64,000 bases of DNA from Pseudomonas knackmussii B13 (GCF_000689415.1 NZ_HG322950.1:6098906-6162905), one strand, 5' to 3'; shown: positions 16,992 through 25,373, counted from the stretch's first letter. Notes: a model not told the origin generated them from the letters alone. Translations and numbers: made by a program.

Positions 16992-17462
16992 ATGAGCGAA
17001 CAACGTCCCCCGCTTCCGCCCTTCACCCGTGAAACCGCCATCCAGAAGGTCCGCGCCGCCGAGGACGGCTGGAACAGCCGCGATCCGCAGCGCGTGTCCC
17101 TGGCCTACAGCCCGGACAGCCAGTGGCGCAACCGTTCGACCTTCCTCCGCGGCCGCCCGCAGATCGTCGAGTTCCTCGCTGCCAAGTGGCGCCGCGAGCA
17201 GGAATACCGGCTGATCAAGGAGCTCTGGGCGTTCACCGACAACCGCATCGCCGTGCGCTTCGCCTACGAGTGGCGCGACGACTCGGGCAACTGGTTCCGC
17301 TCCTACGGCAACGAGAACTGGGCCTTCGACGAGAACGGCCTGATGTTCGAGCGGCACGCATCGATCAACGACCTGCCGATCAGCGAGGGCGAGCGGCTGT
17401 TCCGCTGGCCGCTGGGACGGCGGCCGGATGAGCATCCGTCCCTCAGCGACCTGGGGCTGTGA
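16992..17462 (+). CDS. NTF2-like protein, DUF1348 family
   Basis: Protein of 156 residues with the SnoaL/NTF2 cone-fold pattern: an N-terminal helix (AIQKVRAAEDGWNSRDP), the stretch RGRPQIVEFLAAKWRRE and a beta-rich C-terminal half ending in the conserved GRRPDEHPSLSDLGL-type tail. DUF1348 members are soluble and of unknown reaction; the fold usually binds small hydrophobic ligands. GAGG lies 11 bases upstream of the ATG. It converges on the GMC oxidoreductase gene, separated by a long hairpin. Nothing ties its function to its neighbours. Confidence 0.82.
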   Translation: MSEQRPPLPPFTRETAIQKVRAAEDGWNSRDPQRVSLAYSPDSQWRNRSTFLRGRPQIVEFLAAKWRREQEYRLIKELWAFTDNRIAVRFAYEWRDDSGNWFRSYGNENWAFDENGLMFERHASINDLPISEGERLFRWPLGRRPDEHPSLSDLGL

Positions 17463-17468
17463 CGGTTT

Positions 17469-17524
17469 CTGGGTTATTCCCCGTCAGGCCATCGCAAGCG
17501 CTGGCCCGAAGGGGAATAACCCAG
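17469..17524. terminator. long hairpin between convergent genes, likely bidirectional terminator
   Basis: Perfect 14-bp arms CTGGGTTATTCCCC (17469-17482) and GGGGAATAACCCAG (17511-17524) around a 28-base loop that can form an inner GGCC stem. It has no classic T run, but sits exactly between two converging stops. The arms are AT-richer than the surroundings. Confidence 0.6.
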
Positions 17525-17536
17525 TGAATAACGCCG

Positions 17537-19156
17537 TTACGCGGGCACCGCCGCGCTCGCTACCGGCGCGAAACGCTCCGCCAGGATCATCGCCGCCGCC
17601 TTCTCGCCGATCATGATGCAGGGCGCGTTGGTGTTGCCGCTGACCAGGGTCGGCATGATCGAGGCATCGACCACGCGCAGGCCCTTCAGGCCGTGGACGC
17701 GCAGCTGCGGATCGACCACCGCCATCGGGTCGTGGCCCATCTTGCAGGTGCCCACCGGGTGGAACACGGTGGCGGCATGGTCGCGCAGGTGTTCGAGCAG
17801 TTGCTCGTCGCTCTGCACCTGCGGGCCGGGCAGCATCTCGGCGCCGCGGATGGCATCGAACTCGGGCTGGGCGAGGATCTTGCGCGCCAGCTTCACGCCT
17901 TCCACCAGCACCCGGCCATCGGCCTCGTCGGCGAGGAAGTTGTAGTCGATCTCGATGTCGCCGCCGGGCTTCACGCGCAGTTCACCGATGCTTTTCGGGC
18001 GCAGCACGCAGGTGTGGATGGCGTAGCCGTGGCCCCACTCGAACAGCCGGCCGCGATGGCTGCGGTAGCCGGGCACGAAGTGGAATTGCACGTCGGCCAG
18101 GCCGTCCGCCAGCGAGGTGCGGGCGAAGCCGCCGGCCTCGACGTAGTTGGTGGTCAGCCAACCCTTCCTGCGCAGCAGGTACTTGAACGGCGAGAGCAGC
18201 ACCTGGCCCAGCGAACCGAGGGAGAAGCCCAGGCTCAGCGGGCTCGGCGAGCGCACCGTGACCAGGCCGTCGAGGTGGTCCTGGAGGTTCTTGCCGACGC
18301 CCGGCAGGTGGTGCCGCGCCTCGATGCCGGCGGCCTGCAGCTCGTCGCGCGGGCCGATACCGGAGGCCAGGAGAATCTGCGGCGAACCCAGCGAGCCGGC
18401 GCTCAGCAGCACTTCGCGGCTGGCCAGCAGGCGTTCGCCGCTGCGCAGCTCAAGGCCGGTGACGCGCGCGCCGTCGAGCAGCAGGCGATGCACCTGGCAG
18501 TCGGTCAGCACGGTGAGATTCGGGCGCTGCAGCGGTGCGACGAAGGCGCGATAGCTGCTCAGCCGCTTCGCGTCTTTCTGAGTCACGTTGTAGATGCCGG
18601 CGCCTTCGAGCTCGCGGCCGTTGAAGTCGTCGTTGTGGCGCAGGCCGATGCGCTGCGCGGCCTTCACGAACAGGTGCGACAGCGGGTTGGGGTCGCGCGG
18701 GCGGTCGACCCAGAGCTCGCCCTGGGTGCCGTGCAGCGCCAGGTCCTGGCCGAGGCGATTGCCTTCTGATTTGCGGAAGTACGGCAGCACTTCGCGCCAG
18801 CTCCAGCCCTCGCAGCCGAGCTCGGCCCAGCGGTCGTAGTCCGAGGCGTGGCCGCGGATGTAGATCATGCTGTTCATCGAGCTGGAACCGCCGAGGGCCT
18901 TGCCGCGTGGGCAGTGCAGCGCGCGGTCGTTCAGGCGCTTCTGCGGCGCGGAGAAGAAGTTCCAGCTGTATGTGCGGCTCTTGTACAGGGTGATGGTGCC
19001 GGCCGGGGTCTGGATGCGCGGGCTGGCGTCGCTGCCGCCGGCCTCCAGCAGGCAGACGCGCACCGAGGGGTCGGCGCTCAGGCGGTTGGCCAGCACGCAG
19101 CCGGAGGAACCGGCGCCGACGATGAGGTAGTCGTAGGCGTTGGGATCGTGGGGCAT
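17537..19156 (-). CDS. GMC-family oxidoreductase (choline/alcohol dehydrogenase type)
   Basis: FAD-dependent dehydrogenase of 539 residues. The ADP-binding motif VGAGSSGCVLANRL is near residue 12, the GMC signature RGKALGGSSSMNSMIYIRG is near residue 80, and the C-terminal active-site region has FHPVGTCKMG with the catalytic histidine and VVDASIMPTLVSGNTNAP. The ATG at 19156 is set by AAGGAG 7 bases upstream. It looks like the last gene of an operon after an NMT1-type ABC importer, with a REPIN-like pair in the gap. Homologues oxidise choline, aliphatic alcohols or polyethylene glycol; the substrate here is not evident. Confidence 0.86.
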   Translation of the reverse strand: MPHDPNAYDYLIVGAGSSGCVLANRLSADPSVRVCLLEAGGSDASPRIQTPAGTITLYKSRTYSWNFFSAPQKRLNDRALHCPRGKALGGSSSMNSMIYIRGHASDYDRWAELGCEGWSWREVLPYFRKSEGNRLGQDLALHGTQGELWVDRPRDPNPLSHLFVKAAQRIGLRHNDDFNGRELEGAGIYNVTQKDAKRLSSYRAFVAPLQRPNLTVLTDCQVHRLLLDGARVTGLELRSGERLLASREVLLSAGSLGSPQILLASGIGPRDELQAAGIEARHHLPGVGKNLQDHLDGLVTVRSPSPLSLGFSLGSLGQVLLSPFKYLLRRKGWLTTNYVEAGGFARTSLADGLADVQFHFVPGYRSHRGRLFEWGHGYAIHTCVLRPKSIGELRVKPGGDIEIDYNFLADEADGRVLVEGVKLARKILAQPEFDAIRGAEMLPGPQVQSDEQLLEHLRDHAATVFHPVGTCKMGHDPMAVVDPQLRVHGLKGLRVVDASIMPTLVSGNTNAPCIMIGEKAAAMILAERFAPVASAAVPA

Positions 19157-19186
19157 GAGGGTCTCCTTGTTGCCCGAGGGCCATTC

Positions 19187-19275
19187 GCTGGGCCCCCGCG
19201 TTCGGGGGGGAGACGATGCAGAGCACGTGCCGACATTCACCGGCTCTTCACGTCATCCCCGCGAACGCGAAAACC
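19187..19275. repeat. REPIN-like inverted pair between ABC ATPase and GMC gene
   Basis: CGCTGGGCCCCCGCGTTCGG (19187 on) and CACGTCATCCCCGCGAACGC (19250 on) in inverted orientation, same family as 10286-10363. The second arm has decayed. Confidence 0.75.
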
Positions 19276-19278
19276 TAA

Positions 19279-20112
19279 TCAGTGCGCCTCTTCCAGGTCG
19301 TCGTGCAGCAGCCCGAGAATCTCGCGCTTCATGTCGATGAACTGGCGGTCCATGACCATGTCCAGCGAGCGCGGGCGCTCGATCGGCACATCGAGGATGC
19401 GCTTGATGCGGCCTGGGCGGGCACCCATGACGTAGACGCGGTCGCCCAGCAGGATGGCCTCGTCGATGTCGTGGGTGACGAACACCACGGTCTTCTTGCT
19501 GTGGTCCCAGACGCGCAGCAGCAGCTTCTGCATCTGCATGCGGGTCTGGCTGTCGAGGGCGCCGAAGGGTTCGTCCATCAGCAGGATCTGCGGGTCGTTG
19601 GCCAGCGCGCGGGCGATGGCCACGCGCTGCATCATGCCGCCGGAGAGCTGCTTGGGATAATTGCCGGCGAAGTTCGCCAGGCCCACTTCGTTGAGGTAGT
19701 AGTCGACGATTTCCTTGCGCTCGGAGGCCGGCATGCCGCGGCGCTTGAGGCCGAACTCGATGTTCTCGCGCACGGTGAGCCAGGGGAACAGGGTGTAGCT
19801 CTGGAACACCATGCCGCGGTCCGGGCCCGGGCCCTCGACGCGCTTGCCGCCGACGTAGATGTCGCCGTCGGTGGGCTCGGAGAGTCCGGCGGTGAGGTAC
19901 AGCAGGCTCGACTTGCCGCAGCCGGAGGGGCCGACGATGACCGCGAACTGCTGGTCCGGCACTTCGAAGGAAACCTTGTCCAGCGCGGCGAAGGTGCCGC
20001 CGTCCGGGGTGCGGTAGCGCAGGCTGACCTGCTCCACGCGCAGCCGGGGTTGCTGCGCGCCCTGTGCGGCGGGAGCCGCGTCGTTGCGATGCATAGCGGT
20101 TACTGCGCCCAT
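19279..20112 (-). CDS. ABC transporter ATP-binding protein (SsuB/TauB type)
   Basis: ATPase of 277 residues for an importer of the nitrate/sulfonate/taurine class. Walker A GPSGCGKSS, Q-loop MVFQSYTLFPW, signature LSGGMMQR, Walker B ILLMDEPFGALD and the H-loop VTHDIDEA are all intact. The ATG at 20112 overlaps the permease end by 13 bases and has AAGGTGG upstream; an in-frame ATG at 20094 is also possible. Works with the permease and binding protein upstream in the same operon; the substrate is unknown. Confidence 0.88.
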   Translation of the reverse strand: MGAVTAMHRNDAAPAAQGAQQPRLRVEQVSLRYRTPDGGTFAALDKVSFEVPDQQFAVIVGPSGCGKSSLLYLTAGLSEPTDGDIYVGGKRVEGPGPDRGMVFQSYTLFPWLTVRENIEFGLKRRGMPASERKEIVDYYLNEVGLANFAGNYPKQLSGGMMQRVAIARALANDPQILLMDEPFGALDSQTRMQMQKLLLRVWDHSKKTVVFVTHDIDEAILLGDRVYVMGARPGRIKRILDVPIERPRSLDMVMDRQFIDMKREILGLLHDDLEEAH

Positions 20113-20906
20113 GAGGCCACCTTCAGACGGATGATGCGGAACAGTTGGTCGGTGATCAGCCCGAGCAGGCCGATGATGGCGATGGCGAGGAAGATCACGT
20201 CCACCTGGAAGCCACGCATGGCCTTCAGGCTGATGTAGCCCAGGCCGCTGCTGGCGGCGACCAGCTCGGCCACCACCAGGTAGGTCCAGGCCCAGCCCAT
20301 GGTGACGCGCAGGGTGTCGAGCACGCCGGGCAGCGAAGCCGGGCCGAGCACGTGCATGACCACGTCGCGGCGGTTGCAACCGAGGGTGTAGGAGGCGTTG
20401 ACCAGGTCCTTGGAGACCCCGCGGGAGACGTCGGAGATCATCACCAGCTGCTGGAAGAAGGTGCCGAAGATGATCACCGCGACGCGCTGCTCGATGCCGA
20501 TGCCGATCCACAGGATGAACAGCGGCACGAAGGAGGTCACCGGCAGGTAGCGGATGAAGTTCACCAGGGGTTCGAGGAACGCCTGGACGATGCGGAAGCT
20601 GCCCATCAGCAGGCCCAGCGGCACGGCGACCACCGAGGACACCAGGAAGCCGATCATCACCACTTCGACGCTGGCCAGCACATGGGTGCCGAGGGTGCCG
20701 TCGCCGGCCAGGCGGAATGCGGCCTCGACCACCGCGCCGGGGCTGGGCAGGAACATCGAGGGCACCAGGCCACCGTAGGAGAACAGGGCCCAGAGGCCGA
20801 GCACCAGGAGCCAGCAGACGGCGCTGGCGGACCACACCAGGCGCACCGGCAGCTCGACCTTGGGGGTCAGGCAGCGGCTGAGCCAGGATTGCGCGGGACG
20901 AGACAT
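20100..20906 (-). CDS. ABC transporter permease (SsuC/TauC type)
   Basis: Integral membrane protein of 268 residues with about six segments and the EAA-loop region EPLVNFIRYLPVTSFVPLFILW (split at about residues 110-131) plus the later LPGVLDTLRVTMGWAWTYLVVAE stretch typical of BPD_transp_1 permeases of this class. It lies between the binding protein and the ATPase. A TGGAGG lies 6 bases upstream of the ATG. Confidence 0.87.
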   Translation of the reverse strand: MSRPAQSWLSRCLTPKVELPVRLVWSASAVCWLLVLGLWALFSYGGLVPSMFLPSPGAVVEAAFRLAGDGTLGTHVLASVEVVMIGFLVSSVVAVPLGLLMGSFRIVQAFLEPLVNFIRYLPVTSFVPLFILWIGIGIEQRVAVIIFGTFFQQLVMISDVSRGVSKDLVNASYTLGCNRRDVVMHVLGPASLPGVLDTLRVTMGWAWTYLVVAELVAASSGLGYISLKAMRGFQVDVIFLAIAIIGLLGLITDQLFRIIRLKVASWAQ

Positions 20907-20972
20907 CGATTACCTCCATGCGGCCGGCCGGGGGCCTCCGCCAGGATCAGGGGTGGAAAAATCGGGTGGGAA

Positions 20973-20991
20973 GGCGGGCACGGAGCCCGCC
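20973..20991 (-). promoter_or_regulatory. stem-loop between binding-protein and permease genes
   Basis: Perfect 7-bp stem GGCGGGC/GCCCGCC with a 5-base loop, 4 bases after the binding-protein stop, followed on the minus strand by a pyrimidine stretch and TTTTT about 20 bases later. It could act as a partial terminator that favours binding-protein expression. Confidence 0.5.
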
Positions 20992-20995
20992 GGGA

Positions 20996-21979
20996 TCACT
21001 GGACGACGTAGCGGGTGTCGACCAGGTCGTCGTAGCTGACCTGGAAGGTCTTGCCCTGCAGCTGGGTCCAGGTGCTGTTGGCCAGTCCGATGATGTCCTT
21101 GATGTCGCCTGGCTTGCCGGGCGCACCGAGGAGCTTCTCGCTCATGGCCTCGTCGTAGAAGCGCACGCCCTTGGCGGCGTCGGCCAGGTCCTTCGGATCG
21201 GCCAGGTAGCCGCCGACGCCCTTGGCCATGATCGCGTAGGCCTCCTGCGGGTGCTCCTTGGTGTACTGCACGGCCTTGTACAGGCCCTTCACCAGCGCCT
21301 TGACGTCCTCGGGCTGCTTCTCGATGACGTCGCAGTTCAGCGCCACCACGTCGACGATCACGCCGGGGGTGCTGGTACTGTCGATCAGCACCTTGCCGGT
21401 CTGCTTCTGGCGCACCAGCGACAGGTGCGGCTCCCAGGTCACGGCGGCGGGCACGCGGCCGGCGATGAAGGCGGTGGCGGCATCGTCGGCGGTCATGTTC
21501 TGCACCTTGATGTCACTCATGCTCATGCCGGCGTTCTTCAGCAGGTAGGACAGCCAGAACTGCGACACCGAGCCTTCGTTGACCGCCACTTCCTTGCCCT
21601 TGAGCTGGGCCAGGCTGGTGACGTCCTTGCCCACCAGCACGCCGTCGCCGCCATGGCTGTCGTCCAGCGCGGCTACAGCCTTGAAGCAGAACTGCGGGCG
21701 GTACTTGAGGATTTCGTCGATGGTCGAGGCGGAACCTGAGAGCTTCCCTGAGGCCTGGGCGGCCATGTACATCGAGGCTTCCTCGATGGGAGTCAGCTGC
21801 AGGTCGAGACCCTGTTCCTTGAAGTAACCCAGGTCGCGGGCGAGGTACAGGGTGCCGTAGCCGACCCAGGTGGTGTGGCCGATGGACAGGGTGCCGGCCT
21901 GGGCGGCACCGGCGGCGCCGGCGAGCAACCCGGCGAGGGCGAGGGGACGAGCGAGACGCACGAGCAAGGACTTGTTCAT
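20996..21979 (-). CDS. ABC transporter substrate-binding protein (NMT1/SsuA type)
   Basis: Periplasmic protein of 327 residues. A Sec signal peptide (MNKSLLVRLARPLALAG, cleavage after AQA near residue 27) is followed by the family's first strand and helix, IGHTTWVGYGTLYLARDLGYFKEQGL. NMT1/SsuA-like proteins bind nitrate, sulfonates, taurine, pyrimidine precursors or aromatic acids; no residue pattern here settles which. The ATG at 21979 has GGGAG 8 bases upstream and starts the signal peptide. First gene of the operon that continues through permease, ATPase and probably the GMC oxidoreductase. A palindromic candidate operator lies about 190 bases upstream. Confidence 0.87.
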   Translation of the reverse strand: MNKSLLVRLARPLALAGLLAGAAGAAQAGTLSIGHTTWVGYGTLYLARDLGYFKEQGLDLQLTPIEEASMYMAAQASGKLSGSASTIDEILKYRPQFCFKAVAALDDSHGGDGVLVGKDVTSLAQLKGKEVAVNEGSVSQFWLSYLLKNAGMSMSDIKVQNMTADDAATAFIAGRVPAAVTWEPHLSLVRQKQTGKVLIDSTSTPGVIVDVVALNCDVIEKQPEDVKALVKGLYKAVQYTKEHPQEAYAIMAKGVGGYLADPKDLADAAKGVRFYDEAMSEKLLGAPGKPGDIKDIIGLANSTWTQLQGKTFQVSYDDLVDTRYVVQ

Positions 21980-22583
21980 GAAGCACTCCCACAGCCGATT
22001 TGGCTTGTTATTGGATAACTGCGGCAGTGGCCAGGTGGCCGAAGATCGACTCTCACCGAATCTGTGCGACGCGGAGCTCTGCGGCTCCTGCACCTGTTGG
22101 CAGGCGGCGGTTGGCAAGAGGTGACAGGCCGATGGTGGCCGAAGCGAGAGGCTCGGAAAATTATTATTTATGTGGTTGCGACATAAGAAAAAGCTGCCTT
22201 CAGCTGGCCGCCCGGTCAGGATGTAAACCGCGGCCGAGTACAGGGTCGGCCAGGCTCTATCGTTGATCGATGTGCCCTCTTTCGTCGAAACAGGTTTCCT
22301 GCCCTGGCGCTGCATCCCCTGCTGCGCGCCCCGACCGACGCGGCCTAAGCGGCCTGCCACGGCGGTAAGGCGGCGGCATCGGCGATGCCGGCGAGGGATG
22401 CGGATGGCGCTTCTTCCGCTAAATTTCGGACAGGCCGAAGTCGCCATGTATCAAGGCCTTTACGGTCTTGACCTGGATGGCATATTCCCGGATCAGAGTT
22501 TTGTTAAGATTTGCTGAACTTCGATCGTCCCTTCCAGTCCGACGCACTTCATTGAAGGATGCCCAGGACGTACCGAGAGTCCC
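21980..22583. other. 604-base intergenic region, divergent promoters
   Basis: No gene supported on either strand. It separates the ABC operon (leftward) from the sulfotransferase gene (rightward) and must carry promoters for both. AT-rich patch at 22155-22190 includes an inverted repeat (22168-22186). A second small inverted repeat TTCGG/CCGAA is at 22426-22439. The rest is featureless GC-rich sequence. Confidence 0.6.
22168..22186. promoter_or_regulatory. candidate operator, TTATGT-N7-ACATAA
   Basis: Perfect 6-bp inverted arms separated by 7 bases in an AT-rich patch of otherwise GC-rich sequence, about 190 bases upstream of the binding-protein start. The geometry fits a dimeric regulator such as a LysR or GntR type. 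No regulator gene lies next to it. Confidence 0.45.
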
Positions 22584-23288
22584 ATGCTGCAACGCTATTT
22601 CTGGAAGCTGCTGCCAAAGAGCCAGCGCGCCTTCCTGCTCAGCCGAATGCCGGCCGAGGAGCGCCCGCTGGTGAACAAGGCAATGTCGGCGAAGGCGCAC
22701 TTCCCCGACTACTTCCGCCAGCAGAGGTGCCTGTTCATCCACGTACCCAAGTGCGCCGGCAGCAGCCTTTGCGCCGCCCTGTTCGGCAAGGGTCGCCCCG
22801 GCCACCTGCCGCTGTACTGGTACGAACAGCAGTTCCCCCGGGATTACGCCGAAAGCTTCAAGTTCAGCTTCGTCCGCGATCCGCTGGAGCGCGCCTATTC
22901 GGCCTACGCCTACCTGCGCGGCAACCAGCTGGCCAAGCGCGACCAGGCGGCCCACGAGCTGGTCAGCCGCTACCGCGACTTCGACGACTTCATCCAGCAG
23001 TGGCTGCATCCGGAAAACCTGCACAAGCAACTGCATTTCGTGCCGCAGACCGATTTCCTCTGCGACTCCCTCGGCCACCTGGCGATGGATTTCATCGGCC
23101 GCCAGGAGAGCCTCGATGCGGACTTCCGCGCGCTCTGCGAACGCCTGAACCTGGACGTGCAGCTGCCGCACCTGAACGCCTCGCGCGAGCGCAGCGAACA
23201 GCCCGCTCGCGACCTTTGCAGCACCCGTACGCGCCGCCTGGTGCGTCGCGCCTACCAGCGCGACTACCAGCTGCTCGGCTACGAATGA
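22584..23288 (+). CDS. sulfotransferase family protein (PAPS-dependent)
   Basis: Protein of 234 residues. The N-terminal PAPS 5'-phosphosulfate loop is FIHVPKCAGSSL (residues 51-62) and the 3'-phosphate motif is FVRDPLERAYSAY (96-108), as in the Sulfotransfer_2/carbohydrate sulfotransferase family. No membrane anchor or signal peptide is seen, so it should act in the cytoplasm. The next gene encodes APS kinase, which makes PAPS, and starts inside this gene's stop codon (ATGA), so donor synthesis and transfer are coupled. The acceptor is unknown; carbohydrate or lipid is a guess from the family. Start: ATG at 22584 with GAGAG a few bases upstream. Confidence 0.8.
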   Translation: MLQRYFWKLLPKSQRAFLLSRMPAEERPLVNKAMSAKAHFPDYFRQQRCLFIHVPKCAGSSLCAALFGKGRPGHLPLYWYEQQFPRDYAESFKFSFVRDPLERAYSAYAYLRGNQLAKRDQAAHELVSRYRDFDDFIQQWLHPENLHKQLHFVPQTDFLCDSLGHLAMDFIGRQESLDADFRALCERLNLDVQLPHLNASRERSEQPARDLCSTRTRRLVRRAYQRDYQLLGYE

Positions 23289-23899
23289 CGAGCCTGCCCA
23301 TGACCGACGCCCTGCACATCCACCCCCACGCCAGCAGCATCAGCCCGCAAGACCGCGCCCTGCAGAAAGGCCAGCAGCCCTGCTGCGTCTGGCTCACCGG
23401 GCTGTCCGGCTCGGGCAAGTCGACCCTGGCCAATGCCCTCGAAAAGGCCCTCCATGCGCAGGGCATCCACAGCTTCCTGATCGATGGCGACACCCTGCGC
23501 AGCGGACTGAACTGCGACCTCGACATGAGCGAGGCCGGGCGTCGCGAGAACATCCGCCGGCTGACCGAAGTGGCGCGGCTGATGCTCGACGCCGGGTTGG
23601 TGGTGATCGTCTCCGCCATCACGCCGTTCCGCGCTGACCGCGAAGCCGCGCGCCAGCGCCTGGGCAAGGATGCGTTGCTCAGCGTCTACGTCAGCACACC
23701 GCTGGAAGTTTGCGCCGAACGTGATCCGAAAGGCCTGTATCGTGCCGCTCGCGAAGGACGCATCCGCAACTTCACCGGCATCGACAGCCCCTACGAACCG
23801 CCGCTGGACGCCGACTGCGCGATCGACACCAGCCGCGTCGATACCGAACAGGCCACCGCCGCCCTGCTGGAGCAGGTCCTGCGCCGCTGCCGCGGCTGA
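23285..23899 (+). CDS. cysC: adenylylsulfate (APS) kinase
   Basis: Phosphorylates APS at the 3' position to give PAPS. It is 204 residues, single domain, without a fused CysN. The P-loop is GLSGSGKS (residues 39-46), followed by the family stretches DGDTLRSGLNCDLDMS, RRENIRRLTEVA and the SAITPFRADR region; the ending ...GIDSPYEPP is also conserved. The ATG at 23285 overlaps the upstream TGA by 4 bases; a second in-frame ATG at 23300 is possible. As pseudomonads reduce APS directly for cysteine synthesis, a stand-alone CysC beside a sulfotransferase points to sulfation rather than assimilation (inference). Confidence 0.9.
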   Translation: MTSLPMTDALHIHPHASSISPQDRALQKGQQPCCVWLTGLSGSGKSTLANALEKALHAQGIHSFLIDGDTLRSGLNCDLDMSEAGRRENIRRLTEVARLMLDAGLVVIVSAITPFRADREAARQRLGKDALLSVYVSTPLEVCAERDPKGLYRAAREGRIRNFTGIDSPYEPPLDADCAIDTSRVDTEQATAALLEQVLRRCRG

Positions 23900-23965
23900 G
23901 CCGCGCTTGCCCGCGGGTATCGCGGCTCGGCAAGATGCCGGCTCTATCCCTGCCGCGGAGTAGCC

Positions 23966-24880
23966 GTGTCCATCCTGTTCGAGGCCCTCTGGCCACTCTT
24001 CGCGCTCATCGTCGGCGGCTTCCTGTTGCGCCGTCGCGGCTTTCCCGGCGAAGCCTTCTGGCCGGCCGCAGAACGCCTGAACTACTTCATCCTGTTCCCT
24101 TCCCTGCTGTTCGCCAGCCTGGCCAAGGCGCCGCTGCACGATCCCGGCATCGGCCGGCTGGCGCTGGCGGTACTGCTCGGGCTGGGCGCGGCCTGGCTGC
24201 TGCTGTTGCTCTGGAGGCGCCTGCGCAGCTGGAGCGCGGCGCGCTTCGGCGCCCTGGCACAAGGAGTGCTGCGCTTCAACACTTACCTGGGCCTTGCGGC
24301 GATCGGCAGCCTGTACGGCAAGGATGGCCTGACCCTGGCCGCGCTCATGCTGGCGCTGCTGGTGCCGGCGGTGAACCTGATGTCGGTCTGGGCGCTGACC
24401 GCCGAGCGCGGCATCGGCCCGCGCGCTCTGTTGCTGCCGATACTGAAGAACCCGCTGATCCTCGCCTGCGCCGCCGGCGCGCTGGTCAACCTGGCCGGCA
24501 TTTCGCTCGACGGTGGCGGTGCCCGGCTGTTCGATCTGCTGGCAGTAGCCAGCCTGCCGCTGGGCTTGCTCTGCGTAGGCGCTGCGCTGCAACCCAAGGA
24601 GCTGCGCGCGGAGCTGCCCGCCCTGCTCGGCTGCTGCGCCACACGCCTGCTGGCGATGCCGGCGCTGGCCTTCTGCATCACCCGGCTGCTCGGCCTGGCG
24701 CCATTGGAGAGTGCGGTGCTGGTGCTGTTCTTCGCCCTGCCGACCGCACCGACCTCCTATGTGCTGACCCGCGAGCTGGGCGGCGACAGTCACCTGATGG
24801 CCGGCGTCATCACCCTGCAGACCCTGCTGGCCGGCGCCAGCCTGCTGCTGGTGATGGGCCTGGTGCAGGCTGCGGGCTGA
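23966..24880 (+). CDS. AEC family transporter (auxin efflux carrier-like)
   Basis: Membrane protein of 304 residues with about ten hydrophobic segments, of the AEC/malonate-transporter family, whose bacterial members move organic acids or other anions. The start is GTG at 23966, with GGAG 5 bases upstream and a conserved first helix FEALWPLFALIVGGFLL. The cysC stop is 66 bases upstream on the same strand. A role in moving a sulfated product is conceivable but unsupported. Confidence 0.82.
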   Translation: MSILFEALWPLFALIVGGFLLRRRGFPGEAFWPAAERLNYFILFPSLLFASLAKAPLHDPGIGRLALAVLLGLGAAWLLLLLWRRLRSWSAARFGALAQGVLRFNTYLGLAAIGSLYGKDGLTLAALMLALLVPAVNLMSVWALTAERGIGPRALLLPILKNPLILACAAGALVNLAGISLDGGGARLFDLLAVASLPLGLLCVGAALQPKELRAELPALLGCCATRLLAMPALAFCITRLLGLAPLESAVLVLFFALPTAPTSYVLTRELGGDSHLMAGVITLQTLLAGASLLLVMGLVQAAG

Positions 24881-24884
24881 GGCC

Positions 24885-25373
24885 TCAGAGCGAAGGCACC
24901 GGCGCATTGGCCGGCCAATCGAGCACGCCCTTGTCGTTGAAGCGCACGGTGCCGAACAGCCCACCGGCGAGCTTGCCGCTGAGCTCGTAGGGCAAGCCCT
25001 TCAGCGGTTGCGCGTTGCCCAGCCCCCAGGCCTGGCGCACCAGGCGGAAGGCGGAAATGCTCACCGGCACGCTCAACACCTGTTCGCCGAAGCGCGGCAC
25101 CTGGCCGCTCTGGTCGCTGACGCCACTGGCCAGCGGCCGCCCGTTGACGCTCAGGTCCAGCGCCACGCCGTGGTAATCGATGTTGCTGTCGTTGGGGTTC
25201 TGCACCCGCAACTTGACCGCGAAGCGCGCCTCCATGCCCTGCGCGGGCAAGGGCTCCAGGCCGACCAGGTCGACCCGCAGCGGATCGCTGCCACCGAACC
25301 AGCTGGCGCAGGCACTCAGGGTGAGCAGCAGGGCCAGGGTCAGCAGATGGCGTAGAACGGAGCGGATGGGCAT
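24885..25373 (-). CDS. LEA type 2 (WHy-domain) lipoprotein
   Basis: Lipoprotein of 162 residues: N-terminal signal with lipobox LSAC (Cys at residue 22), then a LEA14-like immunoglobulin fold with the pattern VKLRVQNPNDSNIDYHGVAL (residues 53-72) found in WHy-domain proteins linked to desiccation or stress. Residue after the Cys is Ala, not Asp, so outer-membrane sorting is expected. It converges on the AEC gene with 4 bases between stops. Exact function unknown. Confidence 0.85.
   Translation of the reverse strand: MPIRSVLRHLLTLALLLTLSACASWFGGSDPLRVDLVGLEPLPAQGMEARFAVKLRVQNPNDSNIDYHGVALDLSVNGRPLASGVSDQSGQVPRFGEQVLSVPVSISAFRLVRQAWGLGNAQPLKGLPYELSGKLAGGLFGTVRFNDKGVLDWPANAPVPSL

Noticed and set aside
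22419..23171. 250-residue minus-strand frame over the sulfotransferase gene
   Set aside because: Antisense to a gene with two clear PAPS motifs; no recognisable domain.
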